Assembly (NCBI RefSeq): GCF_042468235.1
Contig: NZ_CP170386.1
Span: forward strand, 1,364,001-1,428,000
DNA from: Lonepinella sp042468235
Lineage (GTDB): Bacteria; Pseudomonadota; Gammaproteobacteria; Enterobacterales; Pasteurellaceae
Direction: 5' to 3'
DNA: 64,000 nucleotides
Part shown: positions 7,832 to 16,900 of the stretch, piece after piece
How the letters are laid out: every line of letters begins with the position of its first letter
Numbering within the stretch: the stretch's first letter is position 1
Translations under genes and position numbers: made by a program
The notes under the pieces: model-generated
Told to the model about the DNA's origin: nothing
What the model saw: the letters and a program-made list of their open reading frames with translations, nothing else
The model's database searches: none

Positions 7832-9319
7832 TTACTCATCAAACATCGTATGCTGACGAATTTGGTCAAAATCAGTATGATTATTTAATTTACCGTTTTC
7901 GAAAATAAGCTGTAATTTATCATCGCTAAAATCACTTTCTGCGGTTAAACCATCAATATAATGATCTAAATCCAGCACTTTAACGCGTCCCCGTTGGGAT
8001 TTTTTCAAGCCATTATCCGTTTTGGGGGCTTTAAAAATCGCTTTTTCTACACCATTAATGGTAATTGAAGTGGCTTTTACTGCAAAACCTAAGGTATCTC
8101 TGGTGTTACTTTGGTAAGTGCGAGAACCGACACCGAATACAATATTACTCGAAGCAAAACCCTTTTCTTTCAATCCATTAAGAATATTCACCATTTTCTC
8201 AAAGTTTACGCCGTCACCATAAATCACGCCGATATGCGGATCTAAAACTTTATAGCCTTTACTATTCAGCGTACCACCGAAAATATCCCATAGGCTTTCT
8301 ACTAGCCCTTTGCGTTCTACCTCGGTTTCAGCTTGTAAATTGCCACATAAAATATCCATGGCATCACCACTATCAGGGCGGATCACAACACGAGCGTGTT
8401 CAGGGCGAGCCATTATTTCATCTTTCAGAATAGGTAAATTTACCGCAATGTTATGCCAAAAATCTGTGGTATCTGCCACGATAGACAGCATATTATTGGG
8501 AAATTTTGCCATTAAATAACGAAAAGTTGGCAATTCATCTACACCGTGGGAACTCATCACTGAATGTTCACTGGCGGGAATAGATGTACCAACTAATGCT
8601 TGACTACCATAATAATAATCTACATAGGAAATGGCTGGAATAGTGTCTGTACCTAAAAACGCAGTTAAATGTCCTGCTCCTGATGTTTCGGCACTTTCCA
8701 AGGAACTCATGCCTCGCATAGAAAAATCATGGGATTGAAAAGCAATATGAGCGTTGTTATCACAGGTTTGTTTGGCATATTGCAATAAGGTTTTTCGATA
8801 AACTCTCGCAATTGAAGCGGAGGTAATTGGTTGCCATAAGGATACATTAATCAAGGTTTCCACATAGTTTGTCAACCAGAAAAAATCTTTATGGGTATTT
8901 TCAATCGTCATCATCGGCACTCGCATTGCTACGGAAAGCCCCTCGGGAATAGCTTTAATGCGTAATGGTAAATAACCTAGATCATGTAATTGAGCAATAT
9001 GTTCGCCTGTGGTTTGAATGGCTAAAGTGCGGTGAATAAATTCAATATATTCGTCAACTACCTGCTGTTTTGGACGAGCAAAAAAGTTTTGGTTAAAATA
9101 ATTTATCAGATATTTAACAATAAATGCTTGAAAACCAAAGGAAACTGCTCTATCCAAATGTGGAGCTAAGTGATTGCTGCGAGGTGTAAAAGTGCTATAA
9201 ATAATTTCAGAGTGTTCAGGATATTGTTCACGATGTGATACTTTATAAAAATCGCAAAGTAACATAGGTATCGCAGTGGCTGGTTGTAAATAGGGTGCTG
9301 GATATTGGTTATGTATCAT
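7832..9319 (-). CDS. nadV: Nicotinamide phosphoribosyltransferase
   Basis: NadV converts nicotinamide plus PRPP to nicotinamide mononucleotide, so a cell with it does not need exogenous NAD (V factor) if a NMN adenylyltransferase is present. The 495-residue product shows the NAMPT family features: CDFYKVSHREQYP near the N-terminus, FSMRGMSSLESA and AFLGTDTIPA in the centre, then VIRPDSGD and GDGVN. The start at 9317-9319 has a strong AAGGAGAG site; a longer reading to 9352 lacks one. It is monocistronic and convergent with dciA. A perfect short palindrome lies just upstream. Confidence 0.93.
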   Translation of the reverse strand: MIHNQYPAPYLQPATAIPMLLCDFYKVSHREQYPEHSEIIYSTFTPRSNHLAPHLDRAVSFGFQAFIVKYLINYFNQNFFARPKQQVVDEYIEFIHRTLAIQTTGEHIAQLHDLGYLPLRIKAIPEGLSVAMRVPMMTIENTHKDFFWLTNYVETLINVSLWQPITSASIARVYRKTLLQYAKQTCDNNAHIAFQSHDFSMRGMSSLESAETSGAGHLTAFLGTDTIPAISYVDYYYGSQALVGTSIPASEHSVMSSHGVDELPTFRYLMAKFPNNMLSIVADTTDFWHNIAVNLPILKDEIMARPEHARVVIRPDSGDAMDILCGNLQAETEVERKGLVESLWDIFGGTLNSKGYKVLDPHIGVIYGDGVNFEKMVNILNGLKEKGFASSNIVFGVGSRTYQSNTRDTLGFAVKATSITINGVEKAIFKAPKTDNGLKKSQRGRVKVLDLDHYIDGLTAESDFSDDKLQLIFENGKLNNHTDFDQIRQHTMFDE

Positions 9320-9346
9320 AAAACTCTCCTTAAGTATCGTCTTACA

Positions 9347-9359
9347 ATACAAATTGTAT
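9347..9359 (-). promoter_or_regulatory. Palindrome upstream of nadV, candidate operator
   Basis: ATACAA-A-TTGTAT is a perfect 6-1-6 inverted repeat 27 bases before the nadV start, just upstream of its ribosome site. It would overlap a plausible promoter or transcription start. The regulator is unknown; it does not look like the NrtR or NadR consensus as I know them. Confidence 0.35.
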
Positions 9360-9433
9360 CAAATTTAGCCACAATAGGAAATATATATTACAAATTTACA
9401 CTAATAATACATAAACTAAATATTTTGTAATAT

Positions 9434-10291
9434 TTATTTTACCTTAAAAAAAGCAATAATTTCCCCAACTTTCACTCGACTAGCAGATTGATGACTGATA
9501 GAACGTTGAACGCGAATTTTCCGTAAACTTGCTCCTTTATAAATTTGTCGGATAAATTTAGTATCATGATTAGAAATCAGTACGGGGATATTTCGCTCTG
9601 TTTGGGTTTGTTTAGCTAAATCCGCTAACGCTTGTTGATGTACTACACTAAAATCATTGCCTGAATACTGGGTGAAATTACTCGTTTGTACTAAAGGGGC
9701 ATAAGGCGGATCACAATAGATCACTGAATTTTCGTCAGCCAAAGCAAAGGTTTGTTGAAAATCTCCGCAAATAAACACCGCACTTTTTGCTTTCTCAGCA
9801 AAATAACGCATTTCTTGTTCGGGGAAATAGTGATTTTTATACGAACCAAAGGGGACATTAAATTCATTTCTAGCATTGTAACGGCATAAGCCGTTAAAGC
9901 CAAAACGGTTTAAATAAACAAATAATACAGAGCGTAAGAAAGGATCGGTCGATTGATTAAATTCATCACGCCGTGCGTAATAATAGTTGGCAGTGTTAGC
10001 ATCTGGGTGAAAAAAAATCGGTTTTAGGCTATCTATGTAGTTTTCAACATCAGCTTTAATGGTATTGAACAGGTTAATTAGATCTGGATTAATATCCGCT
10101 AAAATATAACGCTCAAATTGGCTATTCAGAAACACCGATCCAGCCCCGACAAAAGGCTCAATAAGACATTGTTTACGTTTTGGTAGCAAGCGATTAATAT
10201 CATCGGTTAAGCGGTATTTTCCTCCCGCCCATTTTAAAAAGGAACGATATTTTTTGACCTCTTTAACTGATTTTTTCGCCTGTTTTGCCAT
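9434..10291 (-). CDS. dam: Dam DNA adenine-N6 methyltransferase (GATC)
   Basis: Dam methylates adenine in GATC and marks the old strand for MutHLS repair. The 285-residue protein has FLKWAGGKYRL and FVGAGSVF (AdoMet binding) near the N-terminus and the catalytic DPPY motif in VIYCDPPYAPL near residue 180. I chose the ATG at 10289-10291, giving the start MAKQAKKSVKEV; an in-frame reading to 10327 overlaps aroB. It follows aroB by 17 bases in the conserved aroK-aroB-dam order. mutH, its functional partner, is also in this window (61573-62250). Confidence 0.95.
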   Translation of the reverse strand: MAKQAKKSVKEVKKYRSFLKWAGGKYRLTDDINRLLPKRKQCLIEPFVGAGSVFLNSQFERYILADINPDLINLFNTIKADVENYIDSLKPIFFHPDANTANYYYARRDEFNQSTDPFLRSVLFVYLNRFGFNGLCRYNARNEFNVPFGSYKNHYFPEQEMRYFAEKAKSAVFICGDFQQTFALADENSVIYCDPPYAPLVQTSNFTQYSGNDFSVVHQQALADLAKQTQTERNIPVLISNHDTKFIRQIYKGASLRKIRVQRSISHQSASRVKVGEIIAFFKVK

Positions 10292-10308
10292 ATTTATAGG
10301 AAAAAAGA

Positions 10309-11397
10309 TTAATTGGTTTGAGTACAAGCAGAAATTGCAGCCAACACCAAAGATTTATCGGTGTCTGTCGCTACATAGGCTTGTCCTAAAGTTTTTAATA
10401 ATACAAGGCGAAGTTTGCCAGCTAACACTTTTTTATCACGCATCATGTGAGGTAAATAATCTTCTGGCTGCATTGTGTCAGGGCTAACAGTGGGTAAATT
10501 AGCTCGAGCTAATAATTTTTCTAAACGCCCTACCTCAGTTTTGCTGATATGACCTAGTTGCTCGGATAAGGCAGCAGCCATCATCATTCCTGCGGCAATC
10601 GCTTCACCATGTAACCAATTACCATAGCCTAAATGGGTTTCAATGGCATGCCCGAATGTATGTCCCAGATTTAATAAGGCACGGTCACCTTTTTCTGTTT
10701 CATCACGAGCCACAACATCGGCTTTGATTTGACAACAGCGAGCTATACAATATTGCAATTCATCTTGTTTTAATGCTACTAGCTGATCAATGTGTTGTTC
10801 CAACCAATCAAAAAACGCTAAATCTAAAATTGCCCCGTATTTAATGACTTCCGCCAAACCCGCATTAACTTCTCGTTTTGGCAACGTATTTAGGGTTAAA
10901 GTATCAATAATCACGGTGATCGGTTGATAAAATGCTCCGATCATATTTTTACCTAACGGGTGATTGACTGCTGTTTTTCCTCCCACGGAAGAATCAACTT
11001 GAGCCAATAAGGTAGTAGGAATTTGAATAAATTTAATACCACGTTGATAGCTTGCTGCCGCATAACCAGCTACATCACCGATGACACCGCCTCCTAAGGC
11101 AATGAGCGTAGTATCACGTCCATGATTTTGTTTTAAAAGTACGGTGAAAATTAAATCTAAAGATTGTAAAGTTTTGTATTTTTCACCGTCAGGCAATAAT
11201 ACTGAACTCACGTTACAACCGATTTTTTCTAGGGTTTGCGTAACTGTCGCTAAATATAAAGGTGCAATAGTTTCATTGCTGACGATCATTACTTTATCAC
11301 CTGATTTTAACGGATAAACGGTAGGATCTTTTAGCAAATTCTCGCCAATGTAAATTGGATAACGGCGTTCTTTTAATTCAACATTGACAGTTAACAT
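10309..11397 (-). CDS. aroB: 3-Dehydroquinate synthase
   Basis: AroB closes the ring of DAHP to form 3-dehydroquinate in the shikimate pathway. The 362-residue product has the NAD-binding LIALGGGVIGDVAGYAA segment near residue 100, the PTTLLAQVDSSVGGKT loop, and metal-ligand histidines in NLGHTFGHAIE and GYGNWLHGEA. Length is normal for the family. It lies between aroK (33 bases upstream) and dam, all leftward, and is presumably co-transcribed with both. Confidence 0.97.
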   Translation of the reverse strand: MLTVNVELKERRYPIYIGENLLKDPTVYPLKSGDKVMIVSNETIAPLYLATVTQTLEKIGCNVSSVLLPDGEKYKTLQSLDLIFTVLLKQNHGRDTTLIALGGGVIGDVAGYAAASYQRGIKFIQIPTTLLAQVDSSVGGKTAVNHPLGKNMIGAFYQPITVIIDTLTLNTLPKREVNAGLAEVIKYGAILDLAFFDWLEQHIDQLVALKQDELQYCIARCCQIKADVVARDETEKGDRALLNLGHTFGHAIETHLGYGNWLHGEAIAAGMMMAAALSEQLGHISKTEVGRLEKLLARANLPTVSPDTMQPEDYLPHMMRDKKVLAGKLRLVLLKTLGQAYVATDTDKSLVLAAISACTQTN

Positions 11398-11430
11398 ATT
11401 GCACCTTCTTAGATCGTGTTAAAGAATAAT

Positions 11431-11958
11431 TTAATTGTGGAAATTATCAATCAAATCAATAATCTGATTCGCCATTAACTTGGCACTTTGTTCATCTGTC
11501 GGTAACACAATATCGGCTACCTCTTCGTATAATGGATTACGTACTTTAGCTAACTCTTCTAAAACTTGACGAACGTCATCTACGCCCTGTAATAATGGAC
11601 GCTTTTTATCCCGTTGAGTACGTTCATATTGCTTATCGACGGTAGTTTTTAAATAAATCACGATACCGCGCGCCGATAAGTAATTACGAGTCTCTTTCGA
11701 CAGCACCGCACCGCCACCTGTGGAAAGTACAAGACCTTGACGTTGGGTTAATTCGCTAATAATGCGTTCTTCACGCTTACGAAAACCGGCTTCGCCTTCA
11801 ATATCAAAAATCCAACCAATATCCGCCCCAGCACGCGTTTCAATTTCATTATCGGAATCAACAAATTCCATGCTTAGTTGCTGAGCCAACTGGCGACCAA
11901 TAGTGCTCTTTCCCGCGCCCATAGGCCCAACTAAAAAAATATTACGTTTTTCTGCCAT
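11431..11958 (-). CDS. aroK: Shikimate kinase I
   Basis: AroK phosphorylates shikimate with ATP. The 175-residue product has Walker A GPMGAGKST near the N-terminus, the shikimate-binding DSDNEIE segment and the GGGAVL motif near residue 80. The ATG at 11956-11958 gives the standard start MAEKRNIFLVG; the longer in-frame reading to 12042 is not family-like. It is the first gene of the aroK-aroB-dam unit. The 198-base gap to xerD upstream should hold its promoter. Confidence 0.96.
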   Translation of the reverse strand: MAEKRNIFLVGPMGAGKSTIGRQLAQQLSMEFVDSDNEIETRAGADIGWIFDIEGEAGFRKREERIISELTQRQGLVLSTGGGAVLSKETRNYLSARGIVIYLKTTVDKQYERTQRDKKRPLLQGVDDVRQVLEELAKVRNPLYEEVADIVLPTDEQSAKLMANQIIDLIDNFHN

Positions 11959-12120
11959 TGTTATTATCTTTTCATTATTATTAAAGTAAAAAATTGATCC
12001 AATATCGTAAAAATTTCTCAACGATAAAAAAAGGATCGCCAAAACTGTGGAATTATCTCAATAAATGCCCTAGGTTTTCAACCTTAAATGGAAATTTATT
12101 TTCATCATCCCACTAAATAA

Positions 12121-12132
12121 CGTCTATAGACG
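12121..12132. promoter_or_regulatory. Perfect 12-bp palindrome between xerD and aroK
   Basis: CGTCTATAGACG is its own reverse complement and lies 25 bases past the xerD stop, upstream of aroK. No T-run follows, so it is not a normal terminator; it could be a protein site or chance. Confidence 0.25.
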
Positions 12133-12156
12133 CTCCATATTTCCCTGCGTTGCCAC

Positions 12157-13050
12157 TTATCCCCTTGGATGAAATTTTTCATGTAAACGTTTTAACCGTT
12201 CTTTCGCTACATGGGTATAAATCTGTGTGGTGGATAAATCACTATGTCCGAGCAACATTTGTACCACGCGAAGATCTGCACCATGATTAACTAAATGGGT
12301 GGCAAAAGCGTGGCGTAAAACGTGCGGCGATAGACTTTCCGTATTAATTTCCGCTAAAACTGCATAATGTTTAATTCGGTGCCAAAAGGTCTGTCGAGTC
12401 ATTTGTACTGCACGTTTACTCGGAAATACTACGTCTGAACTTTGTCCATTCAGCAACATAGGGCGACCATATAACACAAATTGATTCACCCAGTAAGCGG
12501 CTTCTTCACCCATGGGAACAATACGCTCTTTGTTGCCTTTACCAATCACACGTACTACACCTTGCTGCAAACTAATGCTATCCATGGTCAGAGAAACTAA
12601 TTCAGTCACGCGTAAACCGGTAGCATACAACAGTTCCAACATGGCTTTATCACGTAATTCAAGCGGTTCATCGGTGCAAGGACATTCGAGTAAATTGCCT
12701 ACCTGTTCTTCGCTTAAATATTTCGGTAAACGGCTGGGTAATTTAGGCGAACTTAATACCGCACTTGGGTCATCTTGGCGATATTGTTCACGATATAAAT
12801 ATTGAAATAATTTCCGCATCGCACTGAGTAAGCGTGCTGTACTGGTGGCCTTATAGCCTTTTTCGATACGCTCACCAAGAAATTGTTGTAAATGAATCGA
12901 ATCCAACTCAATCAAACTCAAGGTGTGTTGCGATGACCAGTCCGAAAGCGTGGTAAGATCAAGACGATAAGATTGAATCGTATTATCCGACAAGCCTTTT
13001 TCTAACCAAAGTTCATTTAAAAATAATTCAATAAGTGCGGTGTCTTTCAT
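12157..13050 (-). CDS. xerD: XerD tyrosine recombinase
   Basis: XerD acts with XerC at dif to resolve chromosome dimers. The 297-residue protein has the N-terminal SAM-like domain (LSDNTIQSYRLDLTTL) and the catalytic residues of tyrosine recombinases: R in ATGLRVTEL, K in GKGNKERIVP, HxxR in SPHVLRHAFATH, H in LLGHSDLSTTQIYTH, and the final Tyr in that segment. It starts 13 bases after the fadR stop. A DNA uptake signal overlaps codons 4-6, showing that uptake signals here are tolerated even at gene starts. Confidence 0.95.
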   Translation of the reverse strand: MKDTALIELFLNELWLEKGLSDNTIQSYRLDLTTLSDWSSQHTLSLIELDSIHLQQFLGERIEKGYKATSTARLLSAMRKLFQYLYREQYRQDDPSAVLSSPKLPSRLPKYLSEEQVGNLLECPCTDEPLELRDKAMLELLYATGLRVTELVSLTMDSISLQQGVVRVIGKGNKERIVPMGEEAAYWVNQFVLYGRPMLLNGQSSDVVFPSKRAVQMTRQTFWHRIKHYAVLAEINTESLSPHVLRHAFATHLVNHGADLRVVQMLLGHSDLSTTQIYTHVAKERLKRLHEKFHPRG

Positions 13051-13063
13051 GGGTTATTTTTAA

Positions 13064-13789
13064 TTACAAACCAAAATCTTCGGGTAAATTCTTTAAAATA
13101 TCTAACCAAATTACCGAACTTCGTTCACGATGTAATGCCATGCAAGCAGCCACTTGTTCACTGTCTTTCATCTTGCAGGCTTGTTGTAACGACATATAGA
13201 AGGTTAACGCTATTTGGCGAGACACGGGATTACAAAAAAATAAATGTGCCACTTGATGATACATTTGCTTAAAGCTGTTTAAAATTAATCCATAAACCGG
13301 TTTATTTGCAATAAAAGTAAATTGACGGAATAAGTAATAATCAAATTCTGCATAAGATTGCGCTTTATCTTCAAGTGCGGTTAAACTTTCGAATAATTTC
13401 AAGGAATCATCTGGATTCATTCTAACCGCTTCAGGAATATAATATTCCGCCATTTTAGTTCGTAATGATACGACATTAGCAATAATTGTTGGCATTACGC
13501 CACGATCGAGCTGAATAATTTTACTGATAATATTCGGCCCACCGGTTTCCCAAATATTATTCACCCGAGTTGGTTTGCCATGTTGAATACTTAGCCAACC
13601 TTCACGGGCTAAACGTTGTAATACTTCACGTAAAGTAGTACGAGTTACCCCGATTTTATCCGCCAATTCACGTTCCGCGGGTAAATCTGAACCGGCTGGG
13701 AAACGATTATCCCAAATGCTTTGCACAATATATTCTTCGGCTAAAGCAGCAGGGCTTTGTGCTTTTAATAATGGTTGTTGATTCGTCAT
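13064..13789 (-). CDS. fadR: FadR fatty-acid responsive GntR-family regulator
   Basis: FadR senses long-chain acyl-CoA and controls fatty-acid synthesis and breakdown. The 241-residue product has the GntR winged helix at about residues 12-75 (AEEYIVQSIWDNRFPAGSDLPAERELA, then TRTTLREVLQRLAREGW), followed by the family-specific IQHGKPTRVNNIWETGG and an all-helical acyl-CoA domain. It is divergent from nhaB, the same pairing as in E. coli. The fatty-acid cluster at 23.3-28.3 kb and the fadL-type gene at the window end are plausible targets, though I saw no FadR box. Confidence 0.93.
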   Translation of the reverse strand: MTNQQPLLKAQSPAALAEEYIVQSIWDNRFPAGSDLPAERELADKIGVTRTTLREVLQRLAREGWLSIQHGKPTRVNNIWETGGPNIISKIIQLDRGVMPTIIANVVSLRTKMAEYYIPEAVRMNPDDSLKLFESLTALEDKAQSYAEFDYYLFRQFTFIANKPVYGLILNSFKQMYHQVAHLFFCNPVSRQIALTFYMSLQQACKMKDSEQVAACMALHRERSSVIWLDILKNLPEDFGL

Positions 13790-13938
13790 ATTTGGCTACT
13801 TTTATTTAATATAGATCAAAAAAACTTATAAAAAGAGTGAAGGTACTAGCAATTTTTTCATTTACAGGTAAAAATAGTAACCTATTATCGGTTTAAAGCA
13901 ACAGATATGCAAAGCATATTTTTAAAGGATGTATTTAT

Positions 13939-15507
13939 ATGACGTATGTTCAAGCATTTATGAATAATTTTTTGGGTAAAAGCCCTAACTGGTATAAAGT
14001 TACTATCGTGGCATTTTTACTTATCAATCCCGTAATCTTTTGGATAAATCCTTTTGTTGCAGGTTGGTTGCTGGTGGTAGAATTCATTTTTACCTTAGCC
14101 ATGGCATTAAAATGCTATCCACTCCAACCGGGCGGTATGCTGACAATTGAAGCTATCACTATCGGCATGACCAGTACGGAACATGTTAAAGCCGAAATTA
14201 TGGCAAACTTTGAAGTTATCCTGTTATTAATGTTTATGGTAGCTGGCATTTACTTCATGAAACAATTATTACTTTATGTCTTCACTAAATTATTACTTAG
14301 AATACATTCTAAGATTATTTTATCTGTTTCTTTCTGTTTAAGTGCAGCGTTTCTTTCCGCATTCTTAGATGCCTTAACGGTTATTGCGGTGATTATCAGT
14401 GTTGGCATGGGCTTCTACGGCGTATATCACAAAGTCGCATCGGGAGCATCCTATGAAGACTCCACAGATATTACCAATGACGATAAAATTAATCATCACC
14501 AACAAACCTTGGAAGATTTTCGCTCGTTCTTGCGTAGTTTATTAATGCATGCCGCCGTGGGTACTGCTTTAGGCGGGGTAATGACCATGGTGGGCGAGCC
14601 TCAAAACTTGATTATTGCGGAACAATCTGGTTGGAAATTTGTAGAATTTTTCTTACGTATGGGACCAGTTACCGTTCCTGTTTTAATCTGTGGTGTTTTA
14701 ACTTGCGTTCTGGTAGAAAAATTCCGTTTGTTTGGTTACGGCACTAAATTACCACGTAAAGTTTGGTCCGTATTAGCCAAATTCGATCGAAATCAAGAAA
14801 TGAAAATGACATCGCAAGATAGAGTGAAATTGTGGGTACAGGTTTTTGTTGGTATCTGGTTAATTATTGGTTTAGCCTTACATTTAGCTTCTGTCGGATT
14901 AATCGGATTAAGTGTCATTATTTTAACCACCGCCTATTGCGGCGTGACCAGTGAGCATGAAATCGGTCGTTCATTTCAAGAATCCTTACCGTTTACAGCT
15001 TTATTAGTGGTCTTTTTCTCCGTTGTAGCGGTGATTATCGACCAACACTTATTTGCTCCACTGATTCACTTTGTGCTAAATGCCGCGGAAAATGTGCAAT
15101 TACTCTTATTCTATGTGTTTAATGGATTATTATCGGCTATTTCTGATAATGTCTTTGTGGCAACAGTTTACATTAATGAGGCCAAACAAGCTTTAATGGA
15201 AAATTCGATTTCTGCTCAACAATTTGAATTACTGGCTGTCGCCATTAATACTGGCACAAACTTACCATCAGTGGCCACACCAAACGGACAAGCAGCTTTC
15301 TTATTCCTCTTAACATCTTCACTTGCACCACTAATTCGTTTATCCTATGGCAGAATGGTCTATATGGCATTACCTTACACCATTGTATTAACCTTGACTG
15401 GATTGGTGGCTGTAGAGTACATTTTACCAGGAATAACCCAATGGTTAATGCATGCAGGGTTAATCGGTAGTCCACATATTCCACTGGAACCGATTATGGC
15501 TCACTAA
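13939..15507 (+). CDS. nhaB: NhaB sodium/proton antiporter
   Basis: NhaB exports Na+ in exchange for protons across the inner membrane. The 522-residue polytopic protein matches the family from the start (FLGKSPNWYK) through GEPQNLIIAEQSGWKF and NTGTNLPSVATPNGQAAFLFLL. An AAAGGA ribosome site precedes the ATG. The 149-base gap to fadR holds the divergent promoters, and dsbB begins 20 bases downstream, forming an nhaB-dsbB unit as in enterics. Confidence 0.95.
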   Translation: MTYVQAFMNNFLGKSPNWYKVTIVAFLLINPVIFWINPFVAGWLLVVEFIFTLAMALKCYPLQPGGMLTIEAITIGMTSTEHVKAEIMANFEVILLLMFMVAGIYFMKQLLLYVFTKLLLRIHSKIILSVSFCLSAAFLSAFLDALTVIAVIISVGMGFYGVYHKVASGASYEDSTDITNDDKINHHQQTLEDFRSFLRSLLMHAAVGTALGGVMTMVGEPQNLIIAEQSGWKFVEFFLRMGPVTVPVLICGVLTCVLVEKFRLFGYGTKLPRKVWSVLAKFDRNQEMKMTSQDRVKLWVQVFVGIWLIIGLALHLASVGLIGLSVIILTTAYCGVTSEHEIGRSFQESLPFTALLVVFFSVVAVIIDQHLFAPLIHFVLNAAENVQLLLFYVFNGLLSAISDNVFVATVYINEAKQALMENSISAQQFELLAVAINTGTNLPSVATPNGQAAFLFLLTSSLAPLIRLSYGRMVYMALPYTIVLTLTGLVAVEYILPGITQWLMHAGLIGSPHIPLEPIMAH

Positions 15508-15527
15508 TATATCAAAAAGGAAATTGA

Positions 15528-16067
15528 ATGCTAAATTATATTAAAGTGTTATCAAGCAAACGAACTATTTGGTGGTTATTATTCACCTCTGCTTTTTGTT
15601 TAGAATTGACTGCACTTTATTTCCAACACGGCATGGGTTTAAACCCTTGTGTCATGTGCATTTATGAACGTGTTGCATTATTTGGCATTCTCTTTTCTGG
15701 TTTCATCGGCATCCTTGCACCACGATTTATCCTAATGCGTTTATTCGCTTTAGTATTGGGTCTGTGGGGTGCCATTAAAGGTTTATTGCTTTCCATAAAG
15801 CATCTTGGTTACCAAATGAATCCAAGTCCTTGGGAGCAATGTCCAGTAACAGTGAAATTTCCACACACGCTCCCTTTAGACCAATGGTTCCCGGCGATAT
15901 TCCACCCAACTGGACTTTGCAGCGAAATTAGTTGGACATTTTTAAGTTTCACCATGGTGCAATGGTTGGTGTTTATTTTTTCGGTTTACAGCATTATTTT
16001 TATGATTATCTTGCTTAGTCAATTACTCGGTGGACGAGTAAAAAATCAACGTAGATTATTCCATTAA
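15528..16067 (+). CDS. dsbB: DsbB disulfide-bond forming quinone reductase
   Basis: DsbB reoxidises DsbA and passes electrons to quinones. The 179-residue protein has four membrane segments, the first periplasmic CxxC pair in NPCVMCIYER (residues about 41-44), and the second cysteine pair in EQCPV and TGLCSE. Both redox pairs are intact. It follows nhaB closely on the same strand with an AAGGA ribosome site. Confidence 0.95.
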   Translation: MLNYIKVLSSKRTIWWLLFTSAFCLELTALYFQHGMGLNPCVMCIYERVALFGILFSGFIGILAPRFILMRLFALVLGLWGAIKGLLLSIKHLGYQMNPSPWEQCPVTVKFPHTLPLDQWFPAIFHPTGLCSEISWTFLSFTMVQWLVFIFSVYSIIFMIILLSQLLGGRVKNQRRLFH

Positions 16068-16127
16068 TCTACAAATCAGTAAAAGTGCGGTTAAATCTAA
16101 CTGCATTTTTTATTTCTAGGAAGAATT

Positions 16128-16844
16128 ATGATTATTGGACCCTATATTAACAGTGTAACGATCATTTTAGGTGGGCTAATCGGTGCCTATCTTGGTGGAA
16201 AAATTCCCGAACGCTTACGTAATAATTTAACTTTGCTGTTTGGTTTATGTTCTGTTGCCATGGGAATCGTGATGTTATCTCGCGTTTCAAGTATGCCTGC
16301 CATGATATTTTCGCTATTAATCGGCACAATTGTGGGTGAAATTCTTTCTATTGAACATCTGATTAACCGAATTTCAACCATCGCTAAAAAAATGATTGAA
16401 CGGATCTTTCCACAACAAAAAAACGAACAATCACAGGAAGCATTTCTACAAACATTTGTCGGCTTAATGATTTTATTCAGCTTTAGCGGAACTGGTATAT
16501 TTGGGGCAATGCACGAAGGTTTGGTTGGTGATAGTAGTATTCTGATCATTAAATCTTCATTAGATTTCTTCACCGCGATTATTTTTGCGACCACATTAGG
16601 CATTTCAGTTTGTATCATCTGTATTCCACAAATTACCCTACAACTTATTTTAGCCTATCTTGCCGTCATTATTCTGCCGTTAATTACCCCAGAAATGAAA
16701 GCTGATTTTGGTGGCGTTGGTGGTGCCATTATGATTGCCACAGGCTTACGAATTTGTAATATCAGAATGTTTTCTGTAGCAAATATGCTGCCATCTTTAT
16801 TTATTGCCATGCCGATTTCAGCATTGTGGTTACAGTTTGTTTAA
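16128..16844 (+). CDS. Second DUF554 (YqgA-type) membrane protein
   Basis: This 238-residue polytopic protein is a paralogue of the gene at 237-962. Both share GPxxNxxxxxLGGLxGA at the start, FSGTGxFGxMxEG in the middle, and VANMLPxLxxxMPISxLW at the end, in the same positions. The family function is unknown. It follows dsbB by 60 bases (an uptake signal lies between) and is closed by an inverted uptake-signal terminator facing mrcA. Having two such genes in one window suggests a duplication older than their present divergence. Confidence 0.85.
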   Translation: MIIGPYINSVTIILGGLIGAYLGGKIPERLRNNLTLLFGLCSVAMGIVMLSRVSSMPAMIFSLLIGTIVGEILSIEHLINRISTIAKKMIERIFPQQKNEQSQEAFLQTFVGLMILFSFSGTGIFGAMHEGLVGDSSILIIKSSLDFFTAIIFATTLGISVCIICIPQITLQLILAYLAVIILPLITPEMKADFGGVGGAIMIATGLRICNIRMFSVANMLPSLFIAMPISALWLQFV

Positions 16845-16846
16845 AC

Positions 16847-16885
16847 AAAGTGCGGTATAAAAAATTATTTTTTTATACCGCACTT
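16847..16885. terminator. Inverted uptake-signal terminator between DUF554 gene and mrcA
   Basis: AAAGTGCGGTATAAAAAA pairs with TTTTTTTATACCGCACTT across a short loop. The long A/T-rich stem gives T-runs on both strands, so it can stop both convergent genes. Confidence 0.8.
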
Positions 16886-16900
16886 CTCACGCATCTTTAA

